The position numbers and the translations under genes are program-made. From the NCBI GenBank assembly GCA_002316835.1, contig DCEG01000037.1:30233-60868 (forward strand): DNA of 30,636 nucleotides. Direction: 5' to 3'. The notes under the pieces were generated by a model, which worked only from the letters and a program-made list of their open reading frames with translations, was not told the origin of the DNA and did not search any database. Position 1 is the stretch's first letter. Each line of letters starts with the position of its first letter. Positions 24,851-30,636 of the stretch are shown piece by piece. Origin of the DNA: Bacteroidales bacterium UBA1035. GTDB lineage: Bacteria; Bacteroidota; Bacteroidia; Bacteroidales; Dysgonomonadaceae.

Positions 24851-25096
24851 ATGTCTCACAAAAATCTTGCTTTCCACAAAATAAATCTTATTATTTGTGG
24901 TGTTGCTGTTCTTATTATCATCGTGGGTTTTTTGTTGATGAGCGGCCCGGCAACCACATTCGAAGGATTCGAACCCGATATTTTTAGTGCGCGACGCATT
25001 AAAGTGGCACCCATTGTCTCTTTGTTCGGATTTGTACTGATGATCTTCGGGATCCTGTACCCTGCAAAAGGCAAGAAAAAAGAAGAATTAAAATAA
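24851..25096 (+). CDS. DUF3098 small membrane protein
   Basis: An 81-residue protein with two transmembrane helices (about 11-31 and 52-71) flanked by a basic tail (KGKKKEELK). The loop FEGFEPDIFSARRIKVAPIV is the typical DUF3098 stretch. The family is limited to Bacteroidota and is commonly found between ftsX and uppP, so a role at the division site or in envelope synthesis is possible but unknown. It follows ftsX by 106 bases with no recognised element in the gap, and uppP starts 15 bases after it. Confidence 0.88.
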   Translation: MSHKNLAFHKINLIICGVAVLIIIVGFLLMSGPATTFEGFEPDIFSARRIKVAPIVSLFGFVLMIFGILYPAKGKKKEELK

Positions 25097-25111
25097 TCTT
25101 TGAGTCATTAG

Positions 25112-25996
25112 ATGAGCATTTTAGAAGCAATTATTATTGCTATTGTTGAAGGTTTGACCGAGTTTCTACCCGTTTCGTCAACCGGACATATGATTATATC
25201 CCAAGCGCTGCTGGGTATTGAAAGCACCGATTTTGTAAAAGCATTTACAGTAATCATTCAGTTCGGTGCAATCTTATCGGTGGTATTTCTTTACTGGAAA
25301 CGTTTTTTCCGGTTAAATCCAATTGTAATTTTTGATAAAAATGCGATTGAAGGAATGAACTTTGTTCAAAAATCGTGGACATACTTGAAGCGATTCTTGC
25401 ATAAGTTCGATTTTTACTGGAAGTTGTTTATTGCTGTTATTCCGGCAGGAGTATTAGGACTTATTTTTGGCGATCTTATTGATTCGCTGCTCGAAAATGT
25501 TTTCGTGGTTAGTGTAATGCTGGTAATTGGCGGTATCGTTATGCTTTTCGTAGACAAGTGGTTTAATAAGCCGGGTCAAGACCAGTCTATTTCATGGCAG
25601 CGAGCATTAAAGATTGGATTTTTCCAATGCATTGCTATGATTCCCGGTGTTTCCCGTTCTATGGCTACTATCGTGGGTGGTATGAGTTCGAAACTGGATA
25701 GGAAAAATGCAGCGGAATTTTCATTTTTCTTAGCTGTGCCCACTATGGCCGCCGCAGCCGGATACAAACTTTATAAATTAATAAAAGATCCCGTAAGTGC
25801 AGCTATGCTGCAGGATAATATCTGGGTGTTGATTATAGGAAATATCGTTGCTTTTATTGTTGCTATTATAGCTATTAAATTCTTTATCGATTTCCTTACA
25901 AAACACGGATTTAAGGCATTTGGCTGGTACAGGATTATTGTGGGAGCTTTATTGATTGTTTTACTGTTATCGGGAACGATATCAAATGTTGTTTAA
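25112..25996 (+). CDS. uppP: Undecaprenyl-diphosphatase UppP (BacA)
   Basis: Integral membrane phosphatase that converts undecaprenyl diphosphate to the monophosphate, recycling the lipid carrier for peptidoglycan and surface glycans; loss raises bacitracin sensitivity. The first signature EGLTEFLPVSSTGH is at residues 13-26 and the second, PGVSRSMATIVGG, begins at 178. Both catalytic regions are intact. The 294-residue length is slightly above the common 270. The stop overlaps the truB start by one base (TAATG), so translation is probably coupled. Confidence 0.96.
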   Translation: MSILEAIIIAIVEGLTEFLPVSSTGHMIISQALLGIESTDFVKAFTVIIQFGAILSVVFLYWKRFFRLNPIVIFDKNAIEGMNFVQKSWTYLKRFLHKFDFYWKLFIAVIPAGVLGLIFGDLIDSLLENVFVVSVMLVIGGIVMLFVDKWFNKPGQDQSISWQRALKIGFFQCIAMIPGVSRSMATIVGGMSSKLDRKNAAEFSFFLAVPTMAAAAGYKLYKLIKDPVSAAMLQDNIWVLIIGNIVAFIVAIIAIKFFIDFLTKHGFKAFGWYRIIVGALLIVLLLSGTISNVV

Positions 25997-26688
25997 TGGA
26001 TTTTGTTGAAGGAGAGATTCTGCACATCGATAAGCCGTTACATTGGACTTCTTTCCGGTTGGTAAGAGTTGTACGGGCGAAATTGTGCCAGAAACTGAAA
26101 GTAAAAAAACTCAAAGTGGGTCATGCAGGAACTTTAGACCCGTTGGCTACCGGTGTAATGACTATATGCACCGGAAAAAAAACGAAAGAGATTGAGAGGT
26201 TGCAAGCTCAAACCAAAGAATACATTGCGGAAATTAGGCTTGGAGCTACAACACCATCTTTTGATCTTGAAACGGAAATTGACGCTGAGTATCCTATCGA
26301 ACATATTACTCGTGAGAAAGTAGAAGATTGCCTGAAGAAATTCACCGGTGAAATTGAGCAAATTCCTCCCATTTTTTCGGCAGTTAAAATCGATGGTAAA
26401 AGAGCTTACGAATTTGCCCGAAAAAACGAAGAGATTGAACTAAAACCAAAGATCTTGGTTATAGATTGTATTGAACTATTGGTTTACGATTTACCAACCA
26501 TAACTATCAGGGTCGTTTGTAGTAAAGGAACGTACATACGTGCTTTGGCGCGCGATATTGGCGGGAGCCTGCAATCGGGTGCCCACCTTCTTACGCTCAA
26601 ACGAACAAAAGTAGGGGATATTTCGTTGGATGATTGTTTAAAGGCTGAAGAATTAGACGAGTTTTTTAATCGAAATATAGCACAGTAG
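25996..26688 (+). CDS. truB: tRNA pseudouridine-55 synthase
   Basis: Makes pseudouridine 55 in the T loop of tRNAs. HAGTLDPLATGVM carries the catalytic Asp48; SAVKIDGKRAYEFAR and CSKGTYIRALARDIG are the other conserved blocks. At 230 residues it has the catalytic domain but only a short C-terminal PUA-like part, as is usual in Bacteroidota. The start codon overlaps the uppP stop. Confidence 0.96.
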   Translation: MDFVEGEILHIDKPLHWTSFRLVRVVRAKLCQKLKVKKLKVGHAGTLDPLATGVMTICTGKKTKEIERLQAQTKEYIAEIRLGATTPSFDLETEIDAEYPIEHITREKVEDCLKKFTGEIEQIPPIFSAVKIDGKRAYEFARKNEEIELKPKILVIDCIELLVYDLPTITIRVVCSKGTYIRALARDIGGSLQSGAHLLTLKRTKVGDISLDDCLKAEELDEFFNRNIAQ

Positions 26689-26762
26689 AAGCATTATGTT
26701 CGGTGCTTTACGATATAAAAGAATAAAGAATATTCAGACAAAAATTATACGAACTTTAATAT

Positions 26763-27812
26763 ATGAAACTTTCTCAGTTTAAATTTAATTTACCGGATGA
26801 GTTGATTGCCAGATATCCGAGTAAACATCGCGATGAGTCAAGACTACTCGTTGTTCATAAAGATTCCGACAAAATCGAGCATCTTGTATTTAAGGATATT
26901 CTTAATTATTTCGATGCTCACGATTTTTTCGTTTTCAATGACACTAAAGTTTTTCCTGCCAGACTGTTTGGAAATAAAGAAAAAACCGGGGCCAAAATAG
27001 AAGTGTTTTTGTTGCGAGAACTAAATCCCACACAGCATTTATGGGACGTTTTGGTGAATCCCGCGCGGAAAATAAGGATTGGAAATAAGTTGTATTTTGG
27101 TGAGAACGAAGAGCTTGTGGCTGAAGTAATTGACAATACCACATCACGTGGACGTACACTTCGTTTTCTGTACGACGGACCTTATGAAGAATTTAAGGAT
27201 CTGCTTTTCTCCATCGGTGAAACTCCTATTCCCGAATATATGGAACGTTCAGCTGATCCTGAGGATGCCGACAGATATCAAAACATTTTCGCATCTACCG
27301 AAGGTGCAGTTGTGGTTCCGGCAGCTGGTTTGCATTTCAGCCGTGAACTTATAAAACGTATGGAAATAAAAAATATCGATTATGGTTTTCTCACACTCCA
27401 TCACGGTTTGGGGGCTTATCGGGATATTGATGTTGAAGATCTGACCAAACACAAAATTGATTCAGAGCAAATGGTAATCACACAGGAATTATGTGATGAG
27501 GTGAATTCAGCAAAAGATGCCGGACACAAAATTTGTGCTGTAGGAACATCGGTTTTACGCGCTATTGAAACTACAATAAGTACTGATGGACACATCAAAC
27601 CCAGAGACGGATGGACAAATAAGTTTATTTTTCCACCGTACGACTTTACATTGCCCGATGCACTGATCTCTAACTTCCATTTACCTTATTCCACACTTTT
27701 AATGATGGTTTGTGCTTTTGGTGGATACGAGAGAATTATGGATGTTTATCAAACGGCCATTAAAGAAAAATACGAGTTTGGCGCGTATGGCGATGCCATG
27801 TTGATTATTTAA
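26763..27812 (+). CDS. queA: S-adenosylmethionine:tRNA ribosyltransferase-isomerase
   Basis: Transfers and isomerises the ribosyl part of SAM onto 7-aminomethyl-7-deazaguanine in tRNA, giving epoxyqueuosine. Typical blocks: FVFNDTKVFPARLFG near residues 58-72, GETPIPEYMERSADPEDADR in the centre, VVPAAGLHFS, then LHHGLGAYRDI, GTSVLRAIET and LPYSTLLMMVCAFGG. The 349-residue length is normal. There is a 74-base gap after truB with no clear promoter. folK starts five bases after its stop. Confidence 0.97.
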   Translation: MKLSQFKFNLPDELIARYPSKHRDESRLLVVHKDSDKIEHLVFKDILNYFDAHDFFVFNDTKVFPARLFGNKEKTGAKIEVFLLRELNPTQHLWDVLVNPARKIRIGNKLYFGENEELVAEVIDNTTSRGRTLRFLYDGPYEEFKDLLFSIGETPIPEYMERSADPEDADRYQNIFASTEGAVVVPAAGLHFSRELIKRMEIKNIDYGFLTLHHGLGAYRDIDVEDLTKHKIDSEQMVITQELCDEVNSAKDAGHKICAVGTSVLRAIETTISTDGHIKPRDGWTNKFIFPPYDFTLPDALISNFHLPYSTLLMMVCAFGGYERIMDVYQTAIKEKYEFGAYGDAMLII

Positions 27813-27817
27813 TTAGA

Positions 27818-28297
27818 ATGAAAAAACATCGGATTTTTTTGGGACTGGGCTCTAATTTGGGCGATAAACAAAAAAATATCGAACGTGCATATAAATTAAT
27901 AAAAAAGCGGATTGGAAAAATTGTTTCCAAATCCGCTTTTTATATTTCTGAGCCTGTGGGTTTTGAATCTGATAATGAGTTTCTTAATTCTGTTTGTGAG
28001 GTAGTTACTCTGATGAGTGTATACGAAATCCTACAAGAGACGCAGGAGATTGAAAAGGAAATAGGCAGGGTGAATAAATCTCAGAGAGGTGAATACCTCG
28101 ATAGAATTATCGATATTGATATATTAATGTATGACGATATTATCATTGAAGAACCCAGTTTAATTGTTCCGCACCCTCAGTTTCATATTCGTAGTTTCGT
28201 GTTAATCCCGTTTGCGGAAATTTCACCCAATACTATTCATCCCGTTTTTGATAAAAGTATCCTGCAACTCAAAAATGAATTGAACGCTGCTAGATAG
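27818..28297 (+). CDS. folK: 6-hydroxymethyl-7,8-dihydropterin pyrophosphokinase
   Basis: Transfers pyrophosphate from ATP to hydroxymethyl-dihydropterin in folate synthesis. The family blocks are GLGSNLGDKQKNIERAY (ATP and pterin site), EIGRVNKSQRGEYLDRIIDI, then DIDILMYDD with the two metal-binding aspartates, and VPHPQFHIRSFVLIPFAEI. The 159-residue length is typical. Codons from about 29 to 42 coincide with a very stable terminator-like hairpin, listed separately. The gene is the last of the plus-strand run and converges on the sixA-type gene. Confidence 0.95.
   Translation: MKKHRIFLGLGSNLGDKQKNIERAYKLIKKRIGKIVSKSAFYISEPVGFESDNEFLNSVCEVVTLMSVYEILQETQEIEKEIGRVNKSQRGEYLDRIIDIDILMYDDIIIEEPSLIVPHPQFHIRSFVLIPFAEISPNTIHPVFDKSILQLKNELNAAR
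27902..27941 (+). terminator. Terminator-like hairpin inside folK
   Basis: AAAAAGCGGATTGGAAA (27902-27918) pairs with TTTCCAAATCCGCTTTTT (27924-27941): 17 base pairs with one bulged A and a 5-base loop, ending in a T-rich run CTTTTTATATTT. It has the form of an intrinsic terminator but lies about 84 bases inside the folK frame. It could attenuate folK after queA, yield a short RNA, or shape the mRNA. Confidence 0.6.
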
Positions 28298-28376
28298 CTG
28301 TTGCTTATTTTTTTGTTGAAAGAGTAACAGAGAAAAATGGGAAAGCCTTTTTTTATAGTTTGTTAGCCTGATCAGT

Positions 28377-28868
28377 TTAACGAAAATCTCGCGCTAATTT
28401 CAACCACTGAAAGTGTGCATTTTTTGGTGATATTTCTTTCCATGTTAAAGTATCAAACTCCATGCAGACTACCGAAGCAGTGGGTAGATTATCAAGCTTT
28501 AAGCCGAAATAGTTGATAAGATTCGTCAGACCGGGATTATGCCCGATTAAAACACATGTATTAATATTGCCCGGAATTTTAGCAACATTTTTCAAAATGT
28601 CATTCACGTCAGCCAGATACAATTCTCTGTCGAATTCAATTTTATCTTGAGGGTAATCTAAACTCAACGCGGCAAGCATAGCCGTTTCATGTGTACGCTT
28701 TGCTGCCGAAGCTAAAATCAATTCAGGTTTACCGCTTTCCTGAAACAAAAAATGTCCCATTTCCAAGGAATTTTTCTTGCCTCTTTCATTCAACGGACGG
28801 TCATAATCATCCAAATATGCATTGTCCCACGATGATTTACCGTGTCGCATAATAATCAGTTTTTTCAT
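28377..28868 (-). CDS. SixA-type histidine phosphatase
   Basis: Small histidine phosphatase superfamily member; SixA of E. coli removes phosphate from phosphohistidine in phosphorelay proteins. MRHGKSSW holds the catalytic RHG with His9 as nucleophile; ASAAKRTHETA supplies Arg58, and LIGHNPGLT supplies His110. It is 163 residues, compact, with no signal peptide, so it is cytoplasmic. It begins nine bases after the MarR-type regulator gene and is probably the last gene of that operon. The target is unknown; the family also includes other phosphatases, so no symbol is given. Confidence 0.87.
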   Translation of the reverse strand: MKKLIIMRHGKSSWDNAYLDDYDRPLNERGKKNSLEMGHFLFQESGKPELILASAAKRTHETAMLAALSLDYPQDKIEFDRELYLADVNDILKNVAKIPGNINTCVLIGHNPGLTNLINYFGLKLDNLPTASVVCMEFDTLTWKEISPKNAHFQWLKLARDFR

Positions 28869-28877
28869 GTATTCTGT

Positions 28878-29498
28878 TTATACTGTAGGTGAAAAATCTA
28901 ACATTTTGTGCTCCTGACAATCCACTCTTAAATCGGTTTGATGTAATTCCTGATTCAATAGAGAACAAAAATCTGCATTTTTATCTTCCGATGGTTGATA
29001 GTAGGAACAGGTAGCACACATACGAAGAACGGAAATAACTCCCGTTTTGTTTAGATGGCCGATTACTTTTATCAGACTTAGCAGCAAATTGTATTTATCA
29101 TCGTGATTTAACTTGGCAATAGGCCTGTAAATTTCTCTTGCAAAAACCGATGTTTGTTCAGCTATTTCTTCTCCCTTTTCCGTAAGGCTGATAATGTAGC
29201 TTCGCGAATCAAGAATTTCATTTTCTTTGATTATCAAACTCTTTTGTTCAAGTGTTTTTACTGTATCACTTATTGTCGCTTTGGTGATGTTAAACTCTTT
29301 TGCCAAATAACTAACTTTCCTTTTTTCTTCGCTTTGCGTGAAAAGGAAAATCAGGACCTGCATCTGAAGCGGTGTGAGAGCAAATTCCTTGCTTTCCTGC
29401 CACAACAGTACACGAAAAGCCTGCGATATTCTTTCTAACGAGGCAACTATTTTGCCTTCAACGGTTTGATCGGAATAGAACTGAAGATTGTTGTTCAT
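28878..29498 (-). CDS. MarR-family regulator with C-terminal four-cysteine tail
   Basis: Winged-helix repressor or activator of the MarR type. The DNA-binding core is at about residues 60-115: VSYLAKEFNITKATISDTVKT is the recognition helix region, followed by the wing (NEILDSRSYIISLTEKG). After the dimer helices, residues 155-200 add a tail with Cys161, Cys164, Cys178, Cys194 and His197 (RMCATCSYY, DFCSLL, VDCQEH), which could bind a metal or iron-sulfur cluster or sense oxidants. The usual MarR length is about 140-160, so at 206 it is long. The start lies 41 bases inside the globin gene, implying coupled translation. It probably controls its own operon, possibly through the palindrome at 30614-30629. 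Confidence 0.88.
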   Translation of the reverse strand: MNNNLQFYSDQTVEGKIVASLERISQAFRVLLWQESKEFALTPLQMQVLIFLFTQSEEKRKVSYLAKEFNITKATISDTVKTLEQKSLIIKENEILDSRSYIISLTEKGEEIAEQTSVFAREIYRPIAKLNHDDKYNLLLSLIKVIGHLNKTGVISVLRMCATCSYYQPSEDKNADFCSLLNQELHQTDLRVDCQEHKMLDFSPTV

Positions 29499-29865
29499 TC
29501 ATTTTTATTTTTGTTCGCATCAAACGAGCTATATTCGATGCTCTTGTTTTAGCTTCATCTGCAATTTTGCCGGAAAAAAGTTCATCCACCGTTTCGTGAA
29601 AAAGCATCAGCCATTCCGAGAATTCGACTTCAGTCATTGCCGTTAATGCGCTTAAACCAATATGAACCCGCATCGGGTTGCCTGAAAAACTTTGCTCATT
29701 CAAAAGCAGGCTACCCCAAAACGAATACATTTTCGGCAAATGAGTGCCCCAATTTACCCGTACTACTTCGCTGAATATAGGACCTATTATTGGATTAATC
29801 ATCACTTTTCCGTAGAAAGTATCCACCAACAGTTCGATGTCTTTCTTGTTTGTTATATCATCCAT
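29458..29865 (-). CDS. Group III truncated haemoglobin
   Basis: Small haem protein of the 2-over-2 globin type, 135 residues. The pattern fits group III: FYGKVMINPIIGPIFSEV in the N-terminal helices, then WGTHLPKMYSFWGSLLL with distal His42 and Trp50, and NPMRVHIGLSAL with His68 as the expected proximal haem ligand. Campylobacter Ctb, of the same group, binds oxygen and is induced by nitrosative stress. The last 41 bases overlap the regulator gene. The preceding membrane protein gene ends three bases upstream. A role in oxygen or nitric oxide handling is inferred. Confidence 0.9.
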   Translation of the reverse strand: MDDITNKKDIELLVDTFYGKVMINPIIGPIFSEVVRVNWGTHLPKMYSFWGSLLLNEQSFSGNPMRVHIGLSALTAMTEVEFSEWLMLFHETVDELFSGKIADEAKTRASNIARLMRTKIKMNEQQSSVLFRSNR

Positions 29866-29868
29866 GTT

Positions 29869-30306
29869 TTAAATTTTTTCTTTTAGTAAAGATGTACCAA
29901 AAATGAACAGACAAGCGATTTTTATAATTTCTATTCCTACATATATGAAATGAATGTTGGAAGAAGTTAGTGATTGTCCCTGGATAAGTAAATCGGCTCT
30001 GTTATTTAAGATAGGGAGAAGCCAGAATGACTGTAAAATGAGTATAATAAATGGAATAAACAATGTGATGTTTCTCCAATTGATGAGTGGCGTTTTTTTC
30101 AAAATCAGATCGACGCAAATGATGAGAAATAATAACCATTCTACTTTGTTTAATCCTTGAAAAACAAGCTTTCCTATGTTTAAACCGATGGATAACGTAA
30201 CACCTTCAGCCTGAAATTTCAACCAGGCTTCCATAAAACTTATGGCGCCCACGAATCCTATCCAAATGAACAATGCGCTGATGGATAATGGATATATTCT
30301 TTTCAT
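29869..30306 (-). CDS. Small four-helix membrane protein, function unknown
   Basis: Family not confidently recognised. 145 residues with four predicted transmembrane helices, beginning MKRIYPLSISALFIWIGFVG, with a conserved-looking loop MEAWLKFQAEGVTLSIGLNI between helices 1 and 2. An upstream in-frame ATG at 30375 would overlap the DUF2024 gene by 50 bases and add a charged tail before the first helix; 30306 leaves a natural 19-base gap and is preferred. Its place between the DUF2024 and globin genes suggests a shared function. Confidence 0.75.
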   Translation of the reverse strand: MKRIYPLSISALFIWIGFVGAISFMEAWLKFQAEGVTLSIGLNIGKLVFQGLNKVEWLLFLIICVDLILKKTPLINWRNITLFIPFIILILQSFWLLPILNNRADLLIQGQSLTSSNIHFIYVGIEIIKIACLFIFGTSLLKEKI

Positions 30307-30325
30307 CCTTTCGAAATAAAGACGA

Positions 30326-30589
30326 TTAATCGCAATTTTCCATTTCGTATATATAATATCCTTTTGTCTGTACATCGGCTTCCCACTGCGGTTTTATTTT
30401 TTCAGTATGGCAATATTTACTCTCTGCCGATGTGAGTGGCTGACCTTCCTGTCCCTTTTTTTTGAGGTACTCTTTTCCGTAATTATGAATTACATTTTCA
30501 TCTTTTAACTCATCCGGTACCATGATATCGAAGTGCATCACTTTCCCGTCTTTCCTTGTTACATAGGTGTCCCAAACTGCTATTTGCAT
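30326..30589 (-). CDS. DUF2024 family protein
   Basis: An 87-residue soluble protein that opens with the family pattern MQIAVWDTYVTRKDGKVMHFDIMVPD, written here as two blocks: MQIAVWDTYV, then KVMHFDIMVPDE. Later blocks are GKEYLKKKGQEG and YCHTEKIKPQWE, and it ends in Cys-Asp (YEMENCD). Two cysteines and a histidine near the C-terminus could bind a metal, which is a guess. Biochemical function is not known. It is the first gene of the minus-strand operon, 25 bases downstream of a perfect palindrome. Confidence 0.82.
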   Translation of the reverse strand: MQIAVWDTYVTRKDGKVMHFDIMVPDELKDENVIHNYGKEYLKKKGQEGQPLTSAESKYCHTEKIKPQWEADVQTKGYYIYEMENCD

Positions 30590-30613
30590 GATTTTTTACA
30601 TTTTAATCCGTTT

Positions 30614-30629
30614 TTGGTAATATTACCAA
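30614..30629. promoter_or_regulatory. Perfect 16-bp palindrome, candidate MarR operator
   Basis: TTGGTAATATTACCAA is fully self-complementary and lies 25-40 bases upstream of the first gene of the operon that encodes a MarR-type regulator. MarR proteins bind palindromes of about this size. A TTTG at 30635-30632 on the minus strand may be the -33 box, placing the palindrome between promoter boxes. No good -7 box was found. Confidence 0.5.
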
Positions 30630-30636
30630 TGCAAAT

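Overview
The window is a contiguous piece of a Bacteroidota chromosome, most likely order Bacteroidales. The evidence is the gene content (BtuG-type surface lipoprotein, DUF3098 and DUF2024 proteins, many proteins opening with MKK-type lipoprotein or secretion signals), the AT-rich intergenic DNA, the scarcity of Shine-Dalgarno sequences, and repeated matches to the Bacteroidota promoter -7 box TAnnTTTG. A Dysgonomonadaceae/Porphyromonadaceae-like origin is a guess only. No insertion sequence, phage gene, integrase or CRISPR array was seen.

Layout. Positions 2-76 hold a tRNA-Val(UAC) on the minus strand. Positions 357-6276 are a plus-strand housekeeping run: purB, an RluB/RsuA-type pseudouridine synthase with a long disordered N-terminus, asnS and lepA. 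Mirrored GC-rich palindromic repeats lie between rluB and asnS. Positions 6346-7593 (minus) are a bactofilin plus a membrane-anchored M23 peptidase, a cell-shape pair. A small secreted protein (7853-8254) and a serine-type sulfatase (8303-9700, minus) follow.

Positions 9882-13450 (minus) are a vitamin B12 uptake unit: promoter, complete cobalamin riboswitch, btuB-type TonB-dependent receptor, btuG-type surface lipoprotein. Divergent from it, 13558-18455 (plus) is a tight cluster: HPr-kinase-like protein, soluble S26-like Ser/His peptidase, DUF6146-like lipoprotein, PqqD/RRE protein, NTP_transf_5 protein and one-piece ABC exporter. The kinase, RRE, nucleotidyltransferase and exporter are the tailoring set known from phosphorylated lasso peptides, but no asparagine-synthetase-like cyclase or transglutaminase-like B2 protease is present. 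This is the best candidate here for an undescribed modified-peptide or processed-polymer system.

Positions 18536-19396 (minus) encode an unrecognised lipoprotein. Positions 19495-28297 (plus) carry a CCA-adding-type nucleotidyltransferase, a two-domain SGNH esterase, a TerC/Alx transporter, and then ftsX, a DUF3098 protein, uppP, truB, queA and folK. folK contains a strong terminator-like hairpin inside its coding sequence.

Positions 28377-30589 (minus) look like one five-gene operon: DUF2024 protein, small membrane protein, group III truncated haemoglobin, MarR-type regulator with a four-cysteine tail, and SixA-type phosphatase. A perfect 16-bp palindrome just upstream is a plausible operator for that regulator. 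Several starts were moved from TTG or overlapping ATG codons to downstream ATGs, with reasons given in the entries.
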